Below, piece by piece: positions 1 to 5,777 of a stretch of DNA of 5,777 bases. The stretch lies in assembly GCA_046302715.1 (NCBI GenBank), contig JBKCHQ010000243.1, positions 1-5,777 of the forward strand, in the 5' to 3' direction. Source of the stretch: CAMCXT01 sp046302715. Its GTDB lineage: Bacteria > Bacteroidota > Bacteroidia > M30B66. Position 1 is the stretch's first letter, and the number at the start of each line of letters is the position of its first letter. The notes beneath the pieces were generated by a model. It had not been told where the DNA came from. It was given only the letters and a program-made list of their open reading frames with translations, and ran no database searches. The translations under genes and the position numbers were made by a program.

Positions 1-257
1 AAATCACCCTCCCAACAGGCATCGCCTCCAATTTTTGTTAAGCTAAATGGCTCACTTTGGGATTTTGTGTCGTTGATCTGTATTGTTTTTCCGAAGGAAA
101 GTTCTTGTTCTGTAAACCCTGTTATTTCAATAAATTTTGAATTTGCCGATTCTATTTTGCCTTGTTCGTTAAGTACGGCAACAGGAAATGTATGGGTTGC
201 CGCAGCACCGATACTACGCTCGATATGTGGTTTCATATTTTCGGCCAAAATAAGCAT
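1..257 (-). CDS. PAS-domain sensor protein, N-terminal fragment (runs off left edge)
   Basis: Reading the minus strand from the ATG at 257-255 gives 85 uninterrupted codons to the window edge, so this is the 5' part of a longer gene. An in-frame stop at 290-288 closes the frame upstream. Residues about 24-63 read FPVAVLNEQGKIESANSKF followed by IEITGFTEQEL, the classic start of a PAS domain (hydrophobic strand, DxxG-like turn, xxxAN, F-x-x-x-x-G-F/Y-x-x-x-E-L). CWEGD at 81-85 matches the later W-x-G-x strand seen in many PAS folds. PAS domains sense ligands, redox state or light and usually sit before a histidine kinase, GGDEF or other output domain; that part is not in the window, so the protein class is unknown. 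No signal peptide or membrane segment precedes the PAS domain, suggesting a cytoplasmic N-terminus. A second possible start is Met8 at 236-234; no Shine-Dalgarno sequence decides between them, as is usual in Bacteroidota. Confidence 0.8.
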   Translation of the reverse strand, partial: MLILAENMKPHIERSIGAAATHTFPVAVLNEQGKIESANSKFIEITGFTEQELSFGKTIQINDTKSQSEPFSLTKIGGDACWEGD

Positions 258-259
258 TT

Positions 260-280
260 TTAATATATTATATATATTAA
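260..280. repeat. AT-only inverted repeat in PAS-gene leader
   Basis: A perfect 9-bp inverted repeat, TTAATATAT at 260-268 and ATATATTAA at 272-280, is separated by TAT. It lies 2 bp upstream of the first ATG of the minus-strand PAS gene. It consists only of A and T, so it may simply be AT-rich promoter or leader DNA. It could also act as a protein-binding palindrome or an easily melted region. The symmetry is seen directly; any function is inference. Confidence 0.4.
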
Positions 281-313
281 TTTGATATTATTAACACTAT
301 TAATTCATATTTG
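281..313 (+). promoter_or_regulatory. Candidate Bacteroidota-type promoter for the DPP-IV gene
   Basis: TTTG at 281-284 is followed after 21 bp by CATATTTG at 306-313. The known Bacteroidota sigma-ABfr consensus is TTTG near -33 and TAnnTTTG near -7, so the downstream box matches at all fixed positions except the first (C instead of T). Transcription would begin near 320, leaving a leader of about 100 nt before the ATG at 422. In AT-rich DNA such matches arise easily by chance, so this is only a candidate. Confidence 0.3.
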
Positions 314-343
314 AAGTATTTTGACATAAAACGCCACATCACT

Positions 344-379
344 AACCAACGAAATTGAAATTTATAAACGGTGTTGGTT
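344..379. repeat. 7-bp inverted repeat upstream of the DPP-IV gene
   Basis: AACCAAC at 344-350 and GTTGGTT at 373-379 are perfect reverse complements separated by 22 bp. The repeat lies 43 bp before the DPP-IV start codon and stands out because its arms have mixed composition in an otherwise AT-rich spacer. It could be an operator with two half-sites about three helical turns apart (29 bp from arm start to arm start), or a stem in the mRNA leader. No regulator can be named from sequence alone. Confidence 0.4.
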
Positions 380-400
380 GTGCCGCATTTGAATTATTTT

Positions 401-422
401 TAAGGCCTCAAAAATCGCCTTA
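401..422 (+). promoter_or_regulatory. Possible hairpin overlapping the DPP-IV start codon
   Basis: TAAGGC at 401-406 pairs with GCCTTA at 417-422, giving a 6-bp stem with a 10-nt loop; the last paired base is the A of the start ATG. If it forms in the mRNA it would partly cover the initiation region, where Bacteroidota mRNAs are normally unstructured and A-rich. The complementarity is seen directly; a regulatory effect is inference. Confidence 0.3.
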
Positions 423-487
423 TGCCATCGATTAAAAAATTATTACTGCTCATAATTGTTGTTGCTCCACTTTTCAAAATCAATGCA
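422..487 (+). other. Signal peptide of DPP-IV
   Basis: The first 22 residues have two lysines (5-6), a hydrophobic stretch from 7 to about 17, and a cleavage site of type N-A|Q after Ala22. Mature proteins beginning with Gln after Ala are frequent among Sec-exported Bacteroidota proteins. This places the enzyme outside the cytoplasm. Confidence 0.8.
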
Positions 488-2617
488 CAGAACGCCTCAA
501 AAAATCTCACATTACAGGAAATATGGGCCTCTCGCACTTTTTCCTCTGCATTTGTGCAAGGTGGTGCCAGCATGAACGACGGCTTGCATTACACCGTATT
601 AGAAAGTTCTGAAAAGGGCCAAAGCATCGTTAAATATGAATACGCCAGCGGTAAAATGGTGTCGGTTCTTTTTAATTCATGGGATTATACACTTGGAGGA
701 AAGCCTCTTGAATTTGAGGAGTACACGTTTTCGGCAGATGAAAGCAAGATCCTTCTCACCACCGATTCGGAGCCGGTATATCGGTATTCGAGTCGCTCTA
801 CCTTTGTGGTGGCCGACCTAAAAAATAAAACAGTGAAGCCTCTCGCTGAGCGTGGAAGCAAGCAAACCTATGCCGATTTTTCGCCCGATGGTATCAAGGT
901 CGCCTTTGTGCGCGACAATAATTTATTTATTAAAGATTTGAACAGCGGCGAGGAGCAAGCAGTAACCAACGACGGCAAACAGAACGAAATAATTAACGGA
1001 GCCAGCGATTGGGTGTATGAAGAAGAATTTGCCCTAACCAGAGCCTTTTTTTGGTCACCCGATTCACGTAATCTGGCCTATCTGAAATTTGATGAACGCA
1101 AGGTAAAAGAGTTTAACATGGCCACTTACGGTTCGCTTTATCCGGGCGAATATCGTTTTAAATATCCCAAAGCCGGCGAAGACAATTCGGTAGTAACGGT
1201 ACATATTTATGGGCTCTCAAGCAAGAAAACCACGACCATAAATGCGGGCAATGATCCGCAGCAGTATTTTGCCCGTTTAACATGGAATTACTCAGGATCA
1301 GAACTATGTATTACACGATTAAATCGGTTGCAAAACCATCTTCAGCTCATTATGGCAGATGCAGAAACAGGCCAAACCCGTGTTATGCTTGAGGAGCGAA
1401 GCAAAACGTATATTGATGTTCACGATAATTTGACATTTCTGGCTAATGGACGCCAATTCTTCTGGACCTCTGAAAAAGACGGCTGGAACAGAGCCTACCT
1501 TTATGATATTCAAGGTAAGGAGATTAGTGCACTTTCTGAGAGCGGCAGCGATCTCACCGAGGTGTATGGGGTTGATGAAAAAAACGGACTGTTTTGGTAC
1601 CAGGCGGCATGGCCCAATCCTATGTCGCGAACGGTATTCTCGGCGCGCCTAAATGGTAAGGGTCAAAAGCCTCTCATTAAGTGGACCGGCCATCAAGATG
1701 CTCAATTTAGCGCAACATTCTCCTATGCGCTGGTAACTCGCAGCCAAGCCAATGCTCCCGTTCAATTTGAATTATACTCCAGCAGTGGCAAACTGCTGCG
1801 TGTTTTGGAGAACAACAGCGATTTACTTTCGCGCTTGAATGAATATAATCTCAGCAAGAAAGAGTTTTTCAAAATACCCAATGGGCAAGGCGACTCGCTC
1901 AATGCTTGGATGATTAAACCACCTGATTTTAATCCCACCAAAAAGTATCCAATATTTATGACCGTCTATGGAGGCCCTGGCCACAATACCGTTGAAGACC
2001 AGTGGGAAGGCGCCAATTATCTGTGGCATAATTTACTGGCACATAAAGGCTATATTGTAGTTTCGGTGGATAATCGTGGAACACAATTTCGGGGCGAGGC
2101 TTTTAAAAAGTCAACCTATATGCAGCTGGGCCGATATGAAACCGAAGACCAGATGGCCGCCGCAAAATATTTAGGAACCTTAAATTATGTAGATGCTTCA
2201 CGGATTGGCATTCAAGGTTGGAGCTATGGTGGCTATATGAGCTCGCTATGCATAACCAAAGGCGCCGATTTATTTAAAATGGCTATTGCTGTGGCTCCGG
2301 TTACCAATTGGCGCTATTACGATTCGATTTACACCGAACGATTTATGCAATTGCCTCAGAACAATGCAGCGGGCTACGACGACAATTCACCCATTAATCA
2401 TGTGGCACGCTTAAAAGGGAAATACCTGCTTGTGCATGGTACCGCCGACGATAATGTGCATTTTCAAAATTCGGTCGAAATGGTGAATGCCCTAGTTAAA
2501 GCCAATAAACAATTCGATGTATTCTTTTATCCCGATAAAAATCATGGCATTTATGGCGGAAATACACGCCTTCATTTATACACCATGATGACGGATTACA
2601 TCGTAAAAAATCTATAA
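422..2617 (+). CDS. dpp4: Secreted dipeptidyl peptidase IV (S9B prolyl oligopeptidase family serine peptidase)
   Basis: This is a complete 731-residue enzyme, the usual length for bacterial DPP-IV. It releases X-Pro or X-Ala dipeptides from peptide N-termini, in the periplasm or at the surface. Residues 1-22 are a signal peptide (KK, a Leu/Ile/Val core, then INA before Gln23). Residues about 40-480 form the N-terminal beta-propeller (S9 DPPIV_N). It carries DWVYEEEF at 196-203, whose Glu201/Glu202 match the double-Glu pair that binds the free substrate amino terminus and defines true DPP-IV activity. The C-terminal alpha/beta-hydrolase domain has the oxyanion Tyr516 (VYGGPG), nucleophile Ser601 in GWSYGGY, the S1-pocket YYDSIY at 632-637, Asp676 and Asn678 in HGTADDNVH, and His708 in DKNHG, so the enzyme looks active. 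The ATG at 422 directly precedes the basic signal-peptide start. No lipobox Cys is present, so it is not a lipoprotein. The next gene lies 91 bp downstream on the same strand. Confidence 0.95.
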   Translation: MPSIKKLLLLIIVVAPLFKINAQNASKNLTLQEIWASRTFSSAFVQGGASMNDGLHYTVLESSEKGQSIVKYEYASGKMVSVLFNSWDYTLGGKPLEFEEYTFSADESKILLTTDSEPVYRYSSRSTFVVADLKNKTVKPLAERGSKQTYADFSPDGIKVAFVRDNNLFIKDLNSGEEQAVTNDGKQNEIINGASDWVYEEEFALTRAFFWSPDSRNLAYLKFDERKVKEFNMATYGSLYPGEYRFKYPKAGEDNSVVTVHIYGLSSKKTTTINAGNDPQQYFARLTWNYSGSELCITRLNRLQNHLQLIMADAETGQTRVMLEERSKTYIDVHDNLTFLANGRQFFWTSEKDGWNRAYLYDIQGKEISALSESGSDLTEVYGVDEKNGLFWYQAAWPNPMSRTVFSARLNGKGQKPLIKWTGHQDAQFSATFSYALVTRSQANAPVQFELYSSSGKLLRVLENNSDLLSRLNEYNLSKKEFFKIPNGQGDSLNAWMIKPPDFNPTKKYPIFMTVYGGPGHNTVEDQWEGANYLWHNLLAHKGYIVVSVDNRGTQFRGEAFKKSTYMQLGRYETEDQMAAAKYLGTLNYVDASRIGIQGWSYGGYMSSLCITKGADLFKMAIAVAPVTNWRYYDSIYTERFMQLPQNNAAGYDDNSPINHVARLKGKYLLVHGTADDNVHFQNSVEMVNALVKANKQFDVFFYPDKNHGIYGGNTRLHLYTMMTDYIVKNL

Positions 2618-2637
2618 TCCAGGTGTCAACTTGTTTA

Positions 2638-2663
2638 TTTTATGAGATAAAAGTGTTTTTTTT
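2638..2663 (+). terminator. Weak candidate terminator after the DPP-IV gene
   Basis: TTTTAT at 2638-2643 and ATAAAA at 2647-2652 form a 6-bp stem around a GAG loop, followed after GTG by eight T residues at 2656-2663. The position, 20 bp after the stop codon, suits an intrinsic terminator. However, the stem is entirely A-T, much weaker than a normal GC-rich stem, so read-through into the next gene is possible. A second T-run/A-run symmetry (2656-2675) follows directly and might act from either side. Confidence 0.3.
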
Positions 2664-2676
2664 AATTTAAAAAAAG

Positions 2677-2684
2677 TATTTTTA
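2677..2684 (+). promoter_or_regulatory. Possible -7 element for the T9SS-protein gene
   Basis: TATTTTTA at 2677-2684 matches the Bacteroidota -7 consensus TAnnTTTG at all fixed positions but the last. It lies 24 bp before the GTG start, so the leader would be short. No good TTTG -33 box is present at the expected distance, which keeps confidence low. The alternative is co-transcription with the DPP-IV gene. Confidence 0.2.
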
Positions 2685-2708
2685 CCCTCCGTTAACAGAT
2701 TTTTGATT

Positions 2709-2789
2709 GTGAAGACCAAAATTTTTACCCGCATTTATAGAGCTGTTTTTTTTGCTCTTGCGTTAATGATTTCGGTAAATTCATTCGGA
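2709..2789 (+). other. Signal peptide of the T9SS cargo protein
   Basis: From the GTG, residues 1-12 are basic (Lys2, Lys4, Arg8, Arg11), followed by a hydrophobic core VFFALALMISV and a likely cleavage in NSFG|Q after residue 27. Sec export to the periplasm is the required first step for T9SS substrates. Starting at the only nearby ATG (2766) would delete the basic region and most of the core, which supports a non-ATG start. Confidence 0.75.
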
Positions 2790-5777
2790 CAGATTCCCTG
2801 TAATTTAATACAAAGCCCTAATTATCTCGATCCATGGGGTGGTGAGGTTTGCTTCGACGATTGGCCGCCCGCAGGTGAGTTTGAAGTTAATATCCCTTTT
2901 ACCTTTTGTTTTTACAATCAAACCTTTAACTCGTTTTTTATTAATAATAACGGGAATATTACTTTTGATCAGGGGTATAACACATTTACAGCGGCTGGTT
3001 TTCCAAGTGCTACAGTACCTCCCATGATTGCTCCATTTTGGGGAGATGTGGATACTGGCGATCCGGGCAATTGCCTCGGTCAGGTTCGCTATGAGGTATT
3101 TCCCGAATATGCTGTTGTTTATTGGGATAATGTAGGGGTTTTTCCAGGCACCAATCCCAATCAGCGAAATAGCTTTCAGGTTGTAATATCAAACGGTTCT
3201 TCTAGCGTACTTCCTCCCAACTGTAATGTTGGCTTTATCTATGGTGATATGCAGTGGACCACAGGGACCGCTTCTGGAGGCACCAATGGATTTGGAGGCA
3301 CGCCCGCCAACGTGGGTGCAAACCGGGGCGACGGTGTAGGTTACATTCAATTAGGACGCTTTGATGCCGATAATGATACCTACGACGGTCCTTTTGGAAA
3401 TAATGACGGGGTTAATTTCTTAGATGATGCCGTATTCTTCTTTAACACCTGTATTCCGCCCGGTGGCGGGAATAACATTCCTCCTTTTGCAGCATTTTCA
3501 GGCGTTAACTCAAACCTATCTATATGCGATCCTGTAGTTATTTGTTCGGGTGCAGCACGCGATATTGAGTTCGACTTCTTCCCTGTTGAGCAAAATCAAA
3601 CCATTAATGCGGTGATGAATCCATCACCAACACCCGGTTTGGTTTTAAACCCTACCATCACAGCTGGTTCAATTTGCCATGTTGTTGCAGAAGTTGATGC
3701 CCAAGCCACTCCGCCAGGAACCTATACCGTTTCGTTTACCGCTACCGATAATGGAACGCCTGCAGCATCTTACACTTTCGAGTTTGATGTAATTGTAGAG
3801 CCACCTACTATTTTAACGGCCATTTCAGGACCCAATGAATTATGTGCAGGCGATGTAGGAAATCTGTATATCGCTGATAGTGCATTGTACACATCCGTAT
3901 ATTGGTCGCCTGTTAACAACCAGGATTATCTGCTTGGCGTCACTGCTGCAGGTACCTATCAGGCGGTGGTTATTGATGCCAACGACAATTGCGGCATTGC
4001 CAACTACACGGTTCAGGTCAATCCTAATCCTTCGCCACTAATCGATGGGGAGTCAATTGTCTGTGTTTCTGACCCCTTTGCAACCGCAGAAATATACACC
4101 ACATTGCAGTACACGTCTTACACTTGGATGAACGGAGGCTTTCCTGTTCAGCCCGGTGCCGGCGATACCGTTAATGTGAGCAGTGGCGATTACACCGTAG
4201 AAGTAGTAGATGCCAATGGATGTAGTGCAACATCGCCTGCATTTACAGTAACTCCCACTTTGTTTTTCTTGCCAAGTATCCTTGGAAATACCGTTACTTG
4301 CTACGATGTGCCCACAACTTTGTCGGCAGATAATGTATATGCATCGTACAGCTGGACCAACCTGTCCACCAATCCGCCTACCGAGATTTCGCAACAACCT
4401 TTTATTGAGGTACTCGATGGGTATTATTCCTTGGTAGTAACCAATACTTCAGGCTGCACAGGCACCGATTTAATAACTGTTGCTAACGTGGTTCCCGTTG
4501 CTGATGCCGGGGCCGATTTGGTATTATGTTCCAACGTGCCTGCACAACTTGGTGCACCTGCGGTTACCAATTACACGTACGAATGGACACCTGAAGAAAT
4601 TCTTTCTGATCCTACTGCCGCCGATCCAACCAGCCTGTTATCAAACTTCTCGCTCGAGCCCTACACCCGTGAGTTTTTTCTAGTGGCTACTAACAACGGT
4701 TGCGAAGCTTTCGACACCGTGAGTGTTACTGTAAATCCGCAACCAAGCGCCACGTTTGATGCACCAGACGCACAATGTTATTTGAATAATTCGTTCGATT
4801 TTGAAGCGGGCGGACAATTTACTTCTGCCGCTCAAATTTATTGGGATTTTGGACCCTCTGCCAATCCTTCTGTATCGGGCGATTTAGCGCCACAGGATGT
4901 TGTTTTTGAGGCAACCGGATCACAAAATGTAACGTTAACCGTAGTTGAAAACGGATGCAGCAGTTTCCCATTTACGCTGCCGGTAATGGTTAGGGCCATG
5001 CCTGTTGCTAATTTTCAATTGGACGACTATCAAGATTGTGCTCCTTTTAGAGTGCAGTTTTTAAACACCAGTTCATCTTTGGAGCCTATTCGTGAAACCT
5101 TGTGGAACTTCGGCGAGGGGGAAACCACAACGCTCGAAAATCCGATGCATCAATACGACTATCCGGGCACTTATTCGGTATCTCTTCGTGTAGTTACCGA
5201 ATATGGCTGCAGCGATGAGTTTTTTATTCCCAACCTGATTACGGCATTTCCTCCGGCTGTTTCGGGATTTGGATTGTCTTCAGAAACGGTATTTATGACC
5301 GACCCCGCAGTTGCATTGAGCGATAAGTCAATTAATGCAAGCGAGGTAATGTATACCACGTCAGCGTTTGATTCGCTCTTTTTCAGAAATGGTGAATATG
5401 TATTTGCCGATACTGGAACTTACACCATAACACAAATAGCACGTAATACGTTTGGATGTGTAGATTCTACCGTTAGACGGGTTTTGGTGCAAAACGGCTA
5501 TAGCTACTTTATCCCTAACTCTTTTTCGCCCAACGGCGATGGATTAAACGATTTCTTTACAGCTTACGGTAATGATGTTAAAACCTTTAGCATGGAAATT
5601 TTCAACCGTTGGGGTCAGATTATTTATACTTCAAAAGATATTGAAAGTGGCTGGGACGGAAAAACCAGCTTCGACGGGAAATATATCTTACCGGGAATAT
5701 ACATGTACCAAATGAATATTGAGAACGTGCAGGGCGAACTGCAAACCATTAAGGGTCATGTGCAGGTAATACACTAA
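2709..5777 (+). CDS. Large secreted NIDO/Ig-PKD repeat protein with type-B T9SS sorting domain (gliding-motility-associated C-terminal domain)
   Basis: The protein has about 1022 residues and is complete; its TAA ends the window. I chose the GTG at 2709 (MKTKIF, basic, then hydrophobic). A TTG at 2703 would add two residues, and no ATG lies between the in-frame stop at 2643 and Met20 inside the signal peptide. Domains from the GTG: signal peptide 1-27; NIDO-like domain about 49-248, with INNNGNITF, APFWGDVDT, YWDNVG, NSFQVVI and GFIYGDMQWTTG; an Ig/cadherin-like domain about 258-366; seven Ig/PKD-like modules of about 75-85 residues from 367 to 928, of which two have clear PKD cores (YWDFG 711-715, WNFGEG 799-804); and the sorting domain 930-1022, with IPNSFSPNGDG, FNRWG, GWDGK and LPGIY. 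That last domain directs export by T9SS and release or surface attachment. The architecture fits an adhesin or surface matrix protein; I see no catalytic domain, and the ligand is unknown. Confidence 0.93.
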   Translation: MKTKIFTRIYRAVFFALALMISVNSFGQIPCNLIQSPNYLDPWGGEVCFDDWPPAGEFEVNIPFTFCFYNQTFNSFFINNNGNITFDQGYNTFTAAGFPSATVPPMIAPFWGDVDTGDPGNCLGQVRYEVFPEYAVVYWDNVGVFPGTNPNQRNSFQVVISNGSSSVLPPNCNVGFIYGDMQWTTGTASGGTNGFGGTPANVGANRGDGVGYIQLGRFDADNDTYDGPFGNNDGVNFLDDAVFFFNTCIPPGGGNNIPPFAAFSGVNSNLSICDPVVICSGAARDIEFDFFPVEQNQTINAVMNPSPTPGLVLNPTITAGSICHVVAEVDAQATPPGTYTVSFTATDNGTPAASYTFEFDVIVEPPTILTAISGPNELCAGDVGNLYIADSALYTSVYWSPVNNQDYLLGVTAAGTYQAVVIDANDNCGIANYTVQVNPNPSPLIDGESIVCVSDPFATAEIYTTLQYTSYTWMNGGFPVQPGAGDTVNVSSGDYTVEVVDANGCSATSPAFTVTPTLFFLPSILGNTVTCYDVPTTLSADNVYASYSWTNLSTNPPTEISQQPFIEVLDGYYSLVVTNTSGCTGTDLITVANVVPVADAGADLVLCSNVPAQLGAPAVTNYTYEWTPEEILSDPTAADPTSLLSNFSLEPYTREFFLVATNNGCEAFDTVSVTVNPQPSATFDAPDAQCYLNNSFDFEAGGQFTSAAQIYWDFGPSANPSVSGDLAPQDVVFEATGSQNVTLTVVENGCSSFPFTLPVMVRAMPVANFQLDDYQDCAPFRVQFLNTSSSLEPIRETLWNFGEGETTTLENPMHQYDYPGTYSVSLRVVTEYGCSDEFFIPNLITAFPPAVSGFGLSSETVFMTDPAVALSDKSINASEVMYTTSAFDSLFFRNGEYVFADTGTYTITQIARNTFGCVDSTVRRVLVQNGYSYFIPNSFSPNGDGLNDFFTAYGNDVKTFSMEIFNRWGQIIYTSKDIESGWDGKTSFDGKYILPGIYMYQMNIENVQGELQTIKGHVQVIH
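2853..3452 (+). other. NIDO-like (nidogen extracellular) domain
   Basis: Residues about 49-248 from the GTG follow the NIDO pattern: F-x-F-x-F-Y followed by INNNGNITF, APFWGDVDT, a VVYWDNVG strand, NSFQVVI, a GFIYGDMQWTTG strand, then a Gly/Asn-rich segment with NRGDGVGY, ending FFFNTC. NIDO domains are extracellular modules known from nidogen, alpha-tectorin and MUC4 and also occur in bacterial surface proteins. The Gly-rich stretch at 185-212 is probably a loop. The assignment rests on motif recognition by eye. Confidence 0.7.
3807..5492 (+). repeat. Seven tandem Ig/PKD-like protein modules
   Basis: Seven diverged units each end in a strand pattern G-x-Y-x-V-x-V followed by G-C or N-C: GTYQAVVIDANDNC, GDYTVEVVDANGC, GYYSLVVTNTSGC, REFFLVATNNGC, NVTLTVVENGC, GTYSVSLRVVTEYGC and GTYTITQIARNTFGC. 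Units 1-4 resemble the SprB/Ig-like modules of Bacteroidota adhesins; units 5-7 are PKD-like. The repeats are not similar at the DNA level, so they are old duplications rather than a recent expansion. They probably form a rigid stalk that holds the NIDO domain away from the cell. Confidence 0.7.
5496..5774 (+). other. Type-B T9SS C-terminal sorting domain
   Basis: The last 93 residues carry the full signature of the gliding-motility-associated C-terminal domain (TIGR04131/CHU_C family): FIPNSFSPNGDGLNDFF, then MEIFNRWGQIIY, GWDGK, GKYILPGIYMYQM and a final KGHVQVIH strand. It is the signal that sends the protein through the type IX secretion system. SprF/PorP-like partners often sit next to such genes, but any such gene would lie past the right edge of the window. 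Confidence 0.95.

Noticed and set aside
67..285. Plus-strand 72-codon open frame
   Set aside because: It lies opposite the PAS-coding frame, which has clear family similarity; its own translation shows no recognisable domain.
321..326. TTGACA, a perfect sigma-70 -35 box
   Set aside because: No -10 box at 16-18 bp, and Bacteroidota primary sigma factors use a different consensus; probably chance.
636..2029. Several 60-70-codon open frames on both strands inside the DPP-IV gene
   Set aside because: All overlap conserved propeller or catalytic coding sequence and show no domain or start signal of their own.
2618..2708. A small gene or RNA between the two large genes
   Set aside because: The gap is only 91 bp, AT-rich, with an ATG followed two codons later by a stop; no structured RNA beyond a weak A-T hairpin is visible.
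4053..4397. Minus-strand 114-codon open frame
   Set aside because: It lies inside the T9SS-protein gene, opposite well-conserved Ig-like modules, and its Cys/Ser/Gly-rich translation resembles no protein family.
3807..5492. Tandem repeats as a CRISPR array or recent DNA repeat expansion
   Set aside because: The repetition exists only at the protein-fold level; there are no repeated DNA units or spacers.

Overview
The window reads as chromosomal DNA from a member of the Bacteroidota, probably one of the lineages with a type IX secretion system (T9SS) and possibly gliding motility. The main evidence is a large secreted protein that ends in a textbook type-B T9SS sorting domain (gliding-motility-associated C-terminal domain, CHU_C type). 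Supporting signs are AT-rich gene starts without a recognisable Shine-Dalgarno sequence, a signal peptide ending in ...NAQ, and a bacterial dipeptidyl peptidase IV of the kind common in this phylum. Genus cannot be fixed from the sequence alone.

Layout: (1) Positions 1-257, minus strand: the N-terminal 85 codons of a gene that runs off the left edge. They contain a PAS sensor domain; the output domain is outside the window. (2) Positions 258-421: a 164-bp divergent intergenic region. It is very AT-rich next to the PAS gene and carries three inverted repeats and a weak candidate Bacteroidota-type promoter. (3) Positions 422-2617, plus strand: a complete 731-aa secreted dipeptidyl peptidase IV (S9B) with every key active-site element visible. 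(4) Positions 2618-2708: a short AT-rich gap with a weak hairpin plus T-tract and a possible promoter -7 element. (5) Positions 2709-5777, plus strand: a complete ~1022-aa multidomain surface or secreted protein. It has a signal peptide, a nidogen-like (NIDO) N-terminal domain, an Ig-like linker domain, seven tandem Ig/PKD-like modules, and the type-B T9SS sorting domain. Its stop codon is the last three bases of the window.

The two complete genes both encode exported proteins. DPP-IV trims X-Pro or X-Ala dipeptides from peptides in the periplasm or at the cell surface; the large protein looks like an adhesin or matrix-type surface protein. Nothing in the sequence shows that they work together, and the hairpin and T-tract between them suggest they may be separate transcription units. 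The PAS gene is divergent and could be a neighbouring sensor, but no functional link is visible.

I see no RNA gene, CRISPR array, insertion sequence, attachment site or phage gene. No clearly new system is evident. The points most worth a second look are the NIDO domain on a T9SS type-B substrate, the regular one-disulfide-per-module pattern that breaks in the last module, the non-ATG start of the large gene, and the leader inverted repeats upstream of the DPP-IV gene.
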